From Chimonanthus salicifolius (Eukaryota > Streptophyta > Magnoliopsida > Laurales > Calycanthaceae), in the NCBI GenBank assembly GCA_013350335.1, contig CM023540.1:43693222-43757221 (forward strand): 64,000 bases of DNA. Direction: 5' to 3'. Below, piece by piece: positions 19,701 through 29,770 of this stretch (position 1 is the stretch's first letter; every line of letters begins with the position of its first letter). The notes beneath the pieces were generated by a model that did not search any database, had not been told where the DNA came from, and saw nothing but the letters and a program-made list of their open reading frames with translations. Position numbers and translations under genes: made by a program.

Positions 19701-22605
19701 ATGGCGTATGTAGAGCCTATGTCAGAAAGAGAAGCAGTACAAAATGTGGGACCTGTAAAACCAAGGATTCTGTTAGCTGCCAGTGGGAGTGTGGCTGCTA
19801 TAAAATTTGGAAGTCTTTGCCATAGCTTTTCTGAATGGGCAGAAGTTAGAGCGGTTGCCACCAAGTCTTCCTTACACTTCATCGATAAAGCATCTCTACC
19901 TAAAGATGTGATTTTTTACACGGACGATGATGAATGGTCCAGTTGGAAAAAAATTGGAGATAATGTGCTTCACATAGAGCTTCGCAAGTGGGCTGATGCA
20001 ATGGTAATTGCCCCCTTGTCAGCAAACACACTTGGAAAGGTACGCTGCCTTGTACTTCCTAAATTTGTGCAACTTTGGCTTAATTACACTGATGAAAATT
20101 GTTCATTGTCATCGGAAGCTTTATTCCATCTATCTAGAGTTTACTTTCTAACTACACCTTTCCACAACCTAAGCCATCCAACTGATAAAAGCACTTATTG
20201 TTGATTGAAGATGTTAAATTTTGATTATATTGTTCCATTCATTTTAAAAAATGCATTTACCGCTGTTTCCGTTTACACTGTTTTGTTCAGCGATGTGTGA
20301 TCACTTGTCATCATGAGTTGCGAGTGTATGGACATGTACAGATTGCAAAAATGCATAGTTTGTATTTCATTTGAAAACCATCACAAACATAGAAGGATAT
20401 CTTTCTAAAAGTTTTAAACATTTGTCTGTTTTATACCATTAATTCAGTCTTCAAATTACTAAACTTTCAAGGTGATTTGCTCAAGATCAAATGTATTTGA
20501 GTTTACTTGATTGAGTTTCAAGTTGATATCAATTTGAGCAATCTATTATGTTTTAATTGTTGTTGCTATTCTTTGTTTTGAAAACAAACTTTTACAATTT
20601 TGTTCCGCTTTGTTCTCTAGGATGCTGATGTTTCTCATTTTGATTTCTAAGACCCATGCATGGCTCTTACTGAATGCAGCCCCCTGCTGACCTGCAACAG
20701 TTGAACCTCACAATTGTTGGGGACTTGGGGCCTTGCCTTATTAGTTAATTCCTTCTCATTTTGATTTCTAAGACCCATGCATGGCTCTTAATGAATGCAG
20801 CCCCCTGCTCACCTGCAACAGTTGAACCTCACAATTGTTGGGGACTTGGGGCCTTGCCTTATTAGTTAATTCCTTCTCATTTTGATTTCTAAGACCCATG
20901 CATGGCTCTTAATGAATGCAGCCCCCTGCTGACCTGCAACAGTTGAACCTCACAATTGTTGGGGCCTTGCCTTATTAGTTAATTCCATTCTGTTCTCAGC
21001 TGGAACGTTCTGGTCCGACTAAAAAAGGGAATGGAACGGCTTGCAGTTTGGTCTTGGGTTCCATTTCATGCGAAATAGGCTGGAATGGCCCATTTTGGTC
21101 CCAGTTGTTCCACTTTATTGATTTTATATTTTTAAAAATTTATACATATAAATGTAAAATCCAATCATACAAATTAAAAGGTGGACTTGATAAGCTGCAT
21201 GTAGATGGAATTTTAGACCAAACTTACTTGATCTTAGTGGACATTTGGTGACTTTGACTATTAAAATCAAGTGGTTATAAATTGAATTTGAGGCTGAAAT
21301 TTTGTCTACTTGTAGTTTATCAAGTATATTTGAATTTCATACGGTTGATATTGTATGGATTTGATGAAAATTGAAGAAAAAAATGAAATGGGTGTGTTGT
21401 ACCTATATGCTTTGGTTTTTTTTTTGAAATGGTATATGCTTTGAGTTTTGACATTTGATTTTGAATAAAATTAGAATTCAAGTTTATTTCTTTTGGTTTT
21501 TTTTGTTTAATTGAATTTTTATTTGATTCCAATTAGAGTAAAATTCAAACTTCAGTTAGTATTTGCTAATGATGCTATAATAATTTGGGATTAGCTAAAT
21601 GAATAAGTATAAAATGATAATTTATGTTCTTATTTGTATAGCTTAATGTGAAATGATGAAAAATAATTAATTGTAACATTTTTATAAGTTTGTATTATTT
21701 TCTATATATTTTATAACCTTTTTTTCATTTTTAAATTTTTTATGCTGTCACCAAAATGGTTGAAACACCTCGGCGTTCTGCTATGATGAAAAAATCGGAA
21801 TGGGTTTTGGAACGAATCTGATAACGTGGGCCTAATAAAAAATCATGTAGTCCCATTCATTAGGTGTTTTTTTTATGACCGGTGGTGTCCGGGCATCTCA
21901 CATGTAGGGGACTTTACTTGACTAAATCCTTCGGGGCATGTGCACACCTCCCTACACACACATCGAGTCCAAACGATGAGGAATAACCTCATGGGGAGTG
22001 TCTCAGAAGGGTTTGAGCGTAAATCATGCTCAAGACCTCCCTTCATGATGGAGCTTCTTGACCATCATGCCAACCCCCTCTGGTTACTTGGAGCTTTTGT
22101 TCGCTATGTCTGATTGTCCATTTCTTTGTATCTGTTCAAATCAATTGATGACAAGACTGCTGTGTCCTTTACACAGTGAGATGGTGGGGTTCCCTTGTGC
22201 AAATCGGATATAGCACACATGCCATGTTGGAACACTGGGATTGTTATCATCTAGAGTTGTGTAATCTATAGACAGCCTTATTTGCACAGTTCTTTTCATG
22301 TTGATCGTGAGTTAATTTTACTCGTGTTCTCTTAGGTTGCTGGTGGATTATGTGATAATCTGCTAACGTGCATTGTGCGAGCATGGGACTTCAATAAGCC
22401 ACTCTTTGTTGCTCCTGCCATGAACACCTTCATGTGGAATAATCCTTTCACAGAACGCCATCTTGAATCGATCATTGAACTTGGTGTCTCTCTTATCCCT
22501 CCTATCACTAAGAGGTTGGCTTGTGGAGATTATGGAAATGGTGCAATGGCTGAACCTTCTCTGATCTACTCGACTGTGACCCGTGCACTGAATGGTAATG
22601 GTTGA
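19701..22605 (+). CDS. HAL3: HAL3 / phosphopantothenoylcysteine decarboxylase, two exons
   Basis: This FMN-dependent enzyme decarboxylates 4'-phosphopantothenoylcysteine to 4'-phosphopantetheine in coenzyme A synthesis. Plant HAL3 proteins are also linked to salt tolerance and growth. The exons are 19701-20039 and 22336-22605, with donor AAG|GTACGC, acceptor CTTAG|GTTGC and phase 0. The protein has 202 residues, and plant homologues are about 200-210. Visible motifs are LLAASGSVAAIKFG (24-37, flavin-binding start), NVLHIELRKWAD (catalytic His91), APLSANTLGK, AGGLCDNLLTC, PAMNTFMW (the PxMNxxMW motif with Asn143) and RLACGDYGNGAM (Cys176 and the substrate clamp). The ATG at 19701 is chosen because it follows a splice acceptor by seven bases and gives a normal N-terminus. 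The C-terminus ends early in ALNGNG, while many homologues extend a few residues further. There is no transit peptide, so it is probably cytosolic. All key residues are intact and the gene is likely functional. Confidence 0.96.
20632..20986 (+). repeat. 121-bp tandem repeat, three copies, in HAL3 intron
   Basis: The units start at 20632, 20753 and 20874 with TTCTCATTTTGATTTCTAAG and end with CTTATTAGTTAATTCC. The first two are nearly identical, differing at only a few bases (such as TGCTGACC versus TGCTCACC). The third lacks 8 bp around GGGGACTTGGGG. The very low divergence implies a recent duplication. Confidence 0.95.
21867..22082 (-). mobile_element. SINE in HAL3 intron, reverse orientation
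   Basis: Read on the minus strand, the head contains GGTCAAGAAGCTCCATCATG and a B-box-like GAGCATGATTTACGCTC. The 3' part is GCACATGCCCCGAAGGATTT, GATGCCCGGACACCACCGG and then poly(A) (poly(T) at 21867-21873 on the plus strand). Its middle and end resemble the elements at 54522 (-) and 6030 (+). Confidence 0.6.
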
Positions 22606-23312
22606 TTAGGTGTCAGGATAGACCACAGCCAATTATTGTTACAGAAAATTTCCAACTAGTGCAACAGATTGTATTCTTTGATGTATACACTGCACTACAT
22701 TTCAGTGTTGTTTCCTGTAATTTGGTTCATGAACATAGTCATCTTTTTCAAGAAATCACAGACACCTAGTGCTTTACATGTACATTAATCTATGCCCATT
22801 TAGGTCTGGCTTGTATCTTTTTCACTTGGCTGTATGTGAATTCAGTTGGGAGCTTATTTTTATTTTATTTTATTAATATTTTTTGCTTTCATTTATTATT
22901 GTTGTTATCATAGTTTATATATACATGGAGATTCTCTCCCTCAAAATAGTTATATATGAAATATGCGTAACCAATCTAGTTTATATGCTTGTACGCTTCC
23001 AACACAAAATGAAAAAAAGATGTTTGTGTCCTTGTGCTCTTTTATGGCCATATTTCTCAAATTACTATCACATCCTTCTCAAGAGTAGAGCCCTCTTTGA
23101 AAATCCATTCACCTCACTGATTTTAGGTCATGTCAAAGGAACCATGATTTCTTTAATCTCTTTATCTTCTTTCAGCAGATGATTCACAAACCCCTTTCCC
23201 CACTTAAAAGGATGATTACTCATTTGTCTCAAGAATCATAGAAGACGATTCGCAGGTATAATACTGATTGTGAGCATCTCCTCTCACCTTGAAAAGGGTT
23301 TTCTCCTCACTA

Positions 23313-23350
<38 letters not shown>

Positions 23351-23469
23351 CCTTGAGATGCATGCTAGTCTGACCTCGAGGATGAAAAGGTGGCACCATT
23401 CAACCTTGAGGACACCAAAGGGGCAAAGCTTAAGATGCAGAAGTGGAGGGCTTGATTTTAGGTCTTGTT
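22606..23469. other. HAL3 3' UTR and downstream spacer
   Basis: The HAL3 3' UTR probably ends within the first 250 bp; no single poly(A) signal is decisive. A (CT)n microsatellite lies at 23316-23347. The plus-strand frames at 22883-23182 and 23289-23474 show no family resemblance. Confidence 0.4.
23316..23347 (+). repeat. (CT)n microsatellite
   Basis: About 16 uninterrupted CT units, 20-50 bp downstream of CTCACCTTGAAAAGGG. Simple sequence, probably length-variable. Confidence 0.9.
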
Positions 23470-24968
23470 GCTAAGATTTAAAGAGCATTAGTATTCTTTG
23501 TTTGCAAGGTGGTGAAAGGTGTTAGCAAGTAGATTGAAGGTGCTCCTTTCGAATAATATCGGGGATTCATAGGGAGCTTTTTGTAGATAATAGATAGATC
23601 TTGGATGTTGCTCTAATCGCAAATGAAGTGATACATATGAGAAAAAGGACAAAAACTAGGCTTGTTTTTCAAAGTGGATATGGAAAAGGCATATGGTTTT
23701 GTTCCAATGGTCCTTTGCTAAAGATTTGTTTGAGAGTATGGGATTTGGCTTTGGGTGGAGAAGATGGATGAGAGCATGTGTAGAGGGCTCGATGTATTTG
23801 TTACTTGTAGATTGAGGCTCAGCGAGGTCTTAGGCAAGGGCCTATCACCTTGGTTGGAGAGGGCTTGAGTAAGTGGAGAAAGCAGGTGTAATGGGTATTG
23901 TGAGGGGTTTTTAGGTTGGGGAGACTTGACTGAAGGTAACCCACCTACAATTTGCTGATGATACTTTGTATTTTTGTGAACCTAATATGGGTGAGATGCT
24001 AGGTTATAAGACGGTCCTTAGATGTTTTGAGATGGTGTTAGGACTTGGGATGAATTTGGCGGAAAACACACTAATAGGGATTGAAGTGGATGAACCTACC
24101 CTAACAAGGTTAGCAAATGTGGTAGGCTGTGGTACTGGTAAATTACCATTCACATACTTAGGATTGGCAGTTGGGGTAACCCGAGGTCGAAAAGGTTTTG
24201 GATCCCGGTCATCGAGAGAGTGGAGAGGAGTCTAGACGGGTGGGAAAGGAATTACCCCTCCATAGAAGGTAGGACCACCCTCATTAAGGCAGTTCTAGGA
24301 AACCTTTCTATATACTACATGTCCATTTTTGAGATACCTTTGGGAATTGTCGGAAACTAGAACAATTGTTTAGGAGTTTCCTATGGGGGAGAAGGAGAAT
24401 AGGAAGATGATTCATCTCGTTGGGTGGTCGGAAGTTACTAAACCTAAGGACGGTCGAGGATTAGGGATAATGCCGCTACAAATTAGGAATCAAGCACTAT
24501 TGTGTAAATGGAGTTGGAGGTTCGGTAGAGAAAATGAAGCCTTGTGGAGAAGAGTACTTGTAGCAAGAAATGGGGTAGAGAATCTAGGGAAATGGGATTT
24601 GGATCAAAAGGTGGAGAGATATGGGTCCGCTGTGATAAAAGCTTGGTGGAGAATGGGTAGAGGTAAGGAGAATGTTAAAAATATTTACATAGAGAATCTT
24701 AGGTTCTTAGTAGAAAAGGGAGATATAACCTTCTTTTGGATTGACCTATGGGCGGGGGTAAAGACCTTTGAAAGACATTTATCCCAGGCTGTACAGTGTA
24801 GCTATGTACACAAAGCCGACAAGGTGCATGAATATCATAGGTGGGAGGATGGAGGAACCAAATGGGAGATAAGCTTTCAAAATCGCTAAGAGAATTTGAG
24901 AAGGAAAGTTTAGAACAGCTAAAGAACCTATTAGGAGAATTCCCCGTCATAGGGGAAGAGGACAATGA

Positions 24969-25047
24969 GAGAATTTGGACCAGTCATCCTTTCGGGTTAT
25001 ATACAGTGAGAATTTGGACTGGCGATCATTTCGGGTTATATACAGTG
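24969..25047 (+). repeat. 39-bp tandem duplication inside the LINE relic
   Basis: The block from GAGAATTTGGACCAGTCATC to ATATACAGT (24969-25007) is followed directly by a second copy (25008-25047) with a few substitutions. It repeats 13 codons in frame. Confidence 0.85.
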
Positions 25048-25417
25048 AAAGCGGCATTGAAGATGGCAGTATCGGATTCCTTCCAAAATTCCCATTCAGT
25101 TTTCGCTTGGAAATGTGTGGCACCCATGAGAGTTCAAACGTTGTGTGGTGTGCTTTTATGAAAGATTCAATCTAGATTGGAGCTACTTAGGAGAGGTGTT
25201 TTGAGGTCGTGGGAGGATCCTCATTGTGTGATGTGTGGTAATAGTGAGGACATGGATCATCTTTTAGCGTCGGTTGCAAGACGAGGTTGGAATTATTTTG
25301 CGGACCTTTTGGGGGGTCTTGGGTGCTCAATAAATTGTGTGAAGGGATGGTGGATAGTTGGGTGATCTTAGGTGTAGGATCAGAAGTGAAGAAAGCTTGG
25401 TACACAATACATGGGGT

Positions 25418-25497
25418 AGTGCTGTTGTTTGTTTCGAAAGAAAAGAATGCCAGGATCAGTGCTGTTGTTTATTTCGAAAGAAAGAATGCCCGGATCT
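25418..25497 (+). repeat. 40-bp tandem duplication inside the LINE relic
   Basis: AGTGCTGTTGTTTGTTTCGA through AATGCCAGGATC at 25418 is repeated at 25458 with one deleted A and a few substitutions. Both copies encode part of the FERKNARI segment. Confidence 0.85.
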
Positions 25498-25560
25498 TTG
25501 AAGACAAATCTTTAGAGAGAGAGATGGTGCGTATGTATGAGGATGTTTGTTTGTGAGGAA

Positions 25561-27307
25561 TTTAGGGGGTATTAAATGACAAATTTCTTGAATTCGTGGG
25601 AGGAGGTTGCATGAGTGGCGGCAGGCCAAGGTGGGTTTGCATGAGTGCATCTTCAAAAGGGCTGAAGTTATATGAAATCAGATTCAAATTCTGAAAAATC
25701 AATGCCCAAATATGTATTTGGATCTTGAGGCTAAGCTTCACTTACCTCAGTTTTGACTTAGTTGGATGAGATTAATGAACTGCCCCTTCAGATCTTATGC
25801 TCGGATTGATGGATGTAAAAACGGGTCTTTTGCACATGGAGGCTCATACATGTGAGTCTGGGCCCAAGTCCTTTGGGCCGCACTGGGCCCTTTATTTGGA
25901 GCCCACTTGGAACAAATTTGACTCAAAAGTCAACCCTACCAAGATGAGACGAGCACAAACAAATCTTATCTCTCTTTTCATCTCTCTTTCTTCCTCATTT
26001 GATTTTCAAACCTCACTAACCCTACCTCTCTCTCTCTCTCTTGAAATTCAAAATCAAGTTGCTTTATGCACATGGATGGAGTTTGAAGGACTCCATCTTC
26101 ATCCTTCCTCTAGATTTAGCTGACTTACAAAGAAATCTTGTAGGTTTTTTTGGTTATTTTTTGTTATCATGTGAAGGCTATAAATAAGTGCCTTATTTGA
26201 CCCATTCTTGGGGAACTCCAAATATAGGAGAAAAATAAAAACCGAGCAGAGTTCTCGATTTGGAATTATTTTGACTTGCAAGTAAATAGTTTATGAATTT
26301 CTGGTTTCCTTAAATTTGCATAAATTAAAAATATAATTCGGCTTAAAGTCTCACTTTTGCTTAATTAATTGGAATTAGTTTCTTTTCATTCTTCAATTTA
26401 TTTCATTCAAATAGAAACTAGCTTTCATCGACACTTATTCCATTAAGGATTGCCATTTGTGAAACCTTAATCGATTACATTTTGGACGGAAGTCTATTTG
26501 AACTATTGATTTATCAAATTATAAATGAAGGATGGTTTCTACACTACCTAGTCTACATCAAGATATTTGAAAAAGCTTGTATAAAAAAAGAAAATTAAGT
26601 TACATTCATACTTCATCAAGAAGATTATGGAGTAACACTTCATCAGCATATAGACCAAGTTGACCATTCTTTTGAAAAGGGCCGATTTCTTGTTGTACAG
26701 TCTTAAAAAGTTTTAAATATCAATGTAAATCATAAAATAAATAAGTTATTTACTATAATATATCATGATAAGTTGTTTAATATACTACAACACAATAAAT
26801 TATAAATTGTGCATGAGAACTTTGAGCCCCCAATTAAAAATGGGTTTCGTGTTTGGATTGAGCCAGTAGAATGCAAGACCTGAAAATGGCAATTGGGCTC
26901 ATTTGCCCAAAACCTGGGCCGAGGCCCTGGCCCAAATTGACTGAAGCTTGATTTTTCAAGTTGGGCCAAGCCGCTGTGCCGGGCCTGATATAAGTTTCAC
27001 CCGCACTACATGCGGCCTTTCACTTTGTATGAATCATCCTTAACAATATAGGATGTGAAACTGTGAGTCATGTGGCCTCCTATAAATTTACTCGGTGTAT
27101 GTAGGTAGGGAAGCTTGTACATGCTCTGAGAATTAGTCGGGTGCTCTAATGAAAGGTACTTGTTTGGTAAGTTAAGGAATGATGGCTTAGACTCAATCTC
27201 ATTTCATTGACATCATAATAGCTGATTACAAATTTATTCAACAAGAAAATTAAAACTTTATCCGATGAAGTTTCATGAAAAGCCAAATTGCAACCTTAGG
27301 TGGCAAT
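25561..27307. other. Spacer with possible LTR remnant
   Basis: From about 25800 to 26290 the layout resembles a retrotransposon LTR: GCTATAAATAAG (about 26178) as a TATA box, then AATAAAAACC (about 26235). However, no TG..CA borders or primer-binding site were found. From 26800 to 27000 is a GGGCC / TTGGGCC-rich stretch. No gene was recognised. Confidence 0.3.
27060..27165 (+). mobile_element. SINE 3' fragment
   Basis: The order CTCGGTGTATGTAGGTAGGG, GCTTGTACATGCTCTGAGAA, TTAGTCGGGTGCTCTAA matches the 3' half of the SINE at 6030. The tRNA-like head is missing. Confidence 0.45.
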
Positions 27308-29482
27308 AAGGGGTAAAAATATCGGCCGATACTGTGCGTATCGGCCGATATAATTCGGATTTTCAGCCACCGAATTATAGCGGCCGATACGTATAGTATC
27401 GGCAGTACAAAAAAAAATTCGGCCGATATGACCGATTTTTTGACCAAATTATCGGTCATCATATCGGCCGAATTTTAAAAATTCGGTTTTTTGTTTTTTT
27501 TTTTTAAAAAAAGCTTTTTTTTATAATAAATATGGGCCGAGATGACCGATATATCGGTCCAAATCTCGGCCGAATCTGGGCCGAATTTGGGCCGAAACGG
27601 CCGTTTTTTCCCCCAAAAAACAGTAAAACTCGGGCCTGGCCCAACTCAAGTCCGGCGATATTTTGCCGATATATCGGACGATATCCCATGTTCGATATAT
27701 CGGGCGAGATCTCGGACGAGATCTCACCTGTCAACCAATTTCTCCCTCTCACATCTCTGTGTACAGCGGACTGCAGGATTCGGCTGGTCCGGCATGCGTG
27801 AATATTTTATTATTTTTTTTAAATCTGAAAAATCGAACCGGTCCAATTTTTTTCTATGAATACCATTCACTTACATCTCAAATTTCACACCTTGTTTTCA
27901 AGGAAAAAACCAGATTTTACTATTTATCTTCTAAAAAAAATTCACTCTTCATTATTTGATTTAACTAAGTTCTAAACGATCCGGATTTGTTTGAAACCGA
28001 ACGATCCAGACCGTTCAAAGGTTTCTTCATTTATAGATCTACTGATCTTGTAAGTTTTGTAATTTATTTCGATCTATCTGTATGTTATTTTAATTTTTTT
28101 AGCCAAAAATGACATAAAAGTGTTAAAAAAGTTAAAAAATGCTTGAAGTTAAATAAGATATGTAGTAAATAAAAGCTTTATATAGGTATTATAATTTTTT
28201 TCCATCTGAATGTATCTGTAGTTATTTTTTATCTACTTTGTTAGTTACTTTTTTTTTCATTTATTTACTCCTTTTTGTTAACTATTTCAACATAAAATAG
28301 CATAAATGAAAAAAAAAAAAGTTAGAAAATGATAATACCTATAAAATAATAGATGAAAATTTTTCATTTGCTCTTAGTTACTGTTGCTAACATGTCAAAA
28401 TTTACAACAACATTTTTTACATTCACTTACTCTTTATTTTAATTATGGATTATGACATATAAATGTCAGTAAATAGTAAAACCTATAAAATAATACATGA
28501 ATTTTTTTTATTTGCTGTTATTTACTGTATACTAACTTCTGTTACAGGGATGTAATTTTTTCCTTTTATTTTCTTTCTTTTTGTAATTATTTCATTATTA
28601 TCTATGGACTATGACATATAAATGTTAGAAAATGGTAAAACCTATAAAATAAGATATGAAAATTTTTTATTTGCTGTTATTTAATGTATACTAACGTCTT
28701 TTACAAGGATGAAATTTTTCCTTTTATTTACTTTCTTTTTGTAATTATTTCAATATTATTTATGGACTATGACATATAAATGTTAGAAAATGGTAAAACC
28801 TATAAAATAATACATGATTTTTTTTATTTGCTGTTATTTAATGTATACTAACGTCTTTGCAGGGATGCAATTTTTTCCTTTTATTTTCTTTCTTTTTGTA
28901 ATTATTTCATTATTAACTATGGATTATGACATAAATGTAAATGGTAAAACCTATAAAATAATAAATGAAATTTTCTTATTTGCTGTTATTTTTTTATTAT
29001 AATTAAAAATGTATGACATTTGTGTGGTTATCAGTTCAAGTAATTAGGACCCCATTAGTTTCATTTTCTAATATTTTTCTACATTATTATGTAATTTTCA
29101 ATCATTTTATTATTTATTTATTTTTATTTCTATAACTTCATAACTTAAAATAACACTCATTGATTAAGAAAATAAATTATGAAATTATTTCTACAAATTT
29201 TCCTCATTTATATCCTTTTCCTTGTAATTTTCACCATTTCATTACTATTTATATAATTTCCCGCTATCGTAACTTCAAAAATATATTAGAAGATGTAAAT
29301 GTCCGATATTTTATGAAAAAATTACATATTCAATAAGCTCATAATTATCTGCATTTACTGTAAATTTTTTGGAATTTTTTTTTTTTTAAAAAAAGGGCAG
29401 GAGAGAGAAAAAGTTCGGCCGATATATCGGCCGATATGAAAAATCGGCTGGGATATCGGCCCGGCCAATTTTTCTACCCCTG
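27308..29482 (+). mobile_element. hAT-like non-autonomous element, 2.2 kb
   Basis: The start AAGGGGTAAAAATATCGG and the end AATTTTTCTACCCCTG are inverted. The flanking octamers GTGGCAAT (27300-27307) and GTGGCATC (29483-29490) agree at six positions. The first 450 bp are packed with TATCGGCCGATA motifs (27320-27480 and 27535-27725), and a second cluster lies at 29415-29470. Both ends match the element at 14204 in reverse orientation, including GTGCGTATCGGCCGATATAA and the TTATGAAAAAATTACATATT region. The core is different and contains a 158-bp tandem array. Overlapping open frames at 27504-27959 on both strands are by-products of the palindromic repeats. No transposase is visible. Confidence 0.85.
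28446..29000 (+). repeat. About 158-bp tandem array in the hAT-like element's core
   Basis: GGA(T/C)TATGACATA(TA)AATGT recurs at about 28446, 28606, 28764 and 28921. Each is followed by GGTAAAACCTATAAAATAA, a TTTGCTGTTATTTA segment and TTTTTCCTTTTATTT. The spacing is 157-160 bp over about 3.5 copies, AT-rich and non-coding. Confidence 0.85.
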
Positions 29483-29613
29483 GTGGCATCTTAATCTAGG
29501 TTCAAGAGGTGGTATAAGAAACAAAATTTTGTTCCTGCATGTAAATAGATTGACGAATCAAGGATAAACTTGACGACATCATAACTATTTTGCAGGTTGG
29601 ATAAGTCTGAATA

Positions 29614-29762
29614 CAGGAGTCAAGATATCAACCGATATCCGATATATATCAGTCGATATTAATACCTTTTTTAAAAAAAAAAAAATACCGACCGATATAT
29701 TGGCCGATAATGAGATATCGGTCGATATATCGTATCGGCCGATACCAAATTTTAAACCCCTG
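29614..29762 (+). mobile_element. hAT-like MITE, 149 bp, 7/8 TSD
   Basis: It starts CAGGAGTCAAGATATC and ends AAATTTTAAACCCCTG. The flanks TCTGAATA (29606-29613) and TTTGAATA (29763-29770) differ at one base. The inside is a T/A run flanked by CCGATAT / TATCGGTCGATA palindromes on both sides. It lies only 131 bp from the end of the 2.2-kb element. Confidence 0.85.
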
Positions 29763-29770
29763 TTTGAATA

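Larger units (their letters stand above)
20040..22335 (+). other. HAL3 coding intron (2.3 kb)
   Basis: The GT..AG intron separates LSANTLGK from VAGGLCDN. It contains a three-unit tandem repeat (20632-20986) and a reverse-oriented SINE (21867-22082). The remainder is T-rich intronic DNA with no further exon recognised. Confidence 0.9.
23470..25560 (+). pseudogene. Degenerate L1-type LINE ORF2 (reverse transcriptase to zf-RVT)
   Basis: This 5'-truncated plant LINE encodes successive ORF2 pieces on the plus strand. They are a start resembling the RT N-terminal DFRPIS region (about 23470), NRQILDVALIANEV (about 23590), LVFKVDMEKAYGFVP (about 23660) and the active-site block LQFADDTLYFC (23948-23980). 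Next come FTYLGLAVG (about 24155) and IEGRTTLIKAVLGNLSIYYM. ENRKMIHLVGWSEV and the zf-RVT cysteine motif HCVMCGNSEDMDHLL (about 25220) follow. The last piece is ERKNARIFEDKSLE at 25470-25520. The frame is broken by many stops and shifts, so no protein can be made. Normally ORF2 encodes endonuclease and reverse transcriptase for target-primed insertion, and the endonuclease part is missing. It lies about 0.9 kb downstream of HAL3. Confidence 0.88.

Noticed and set aside
25800..26530. Possible solo LTR with TATA box and AATAAA signal
   Set aside because: No TG..CA borders, primer-binding site or target duplication could be defined. Kept only as a note in the spacer entry.
27504..27959. Cluster of five open frames with GRDDRYIGPNLG-like peptides
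   Set aside because: Same cause: palindromic repeats at the end of the 2.2-kb hAT-like element.
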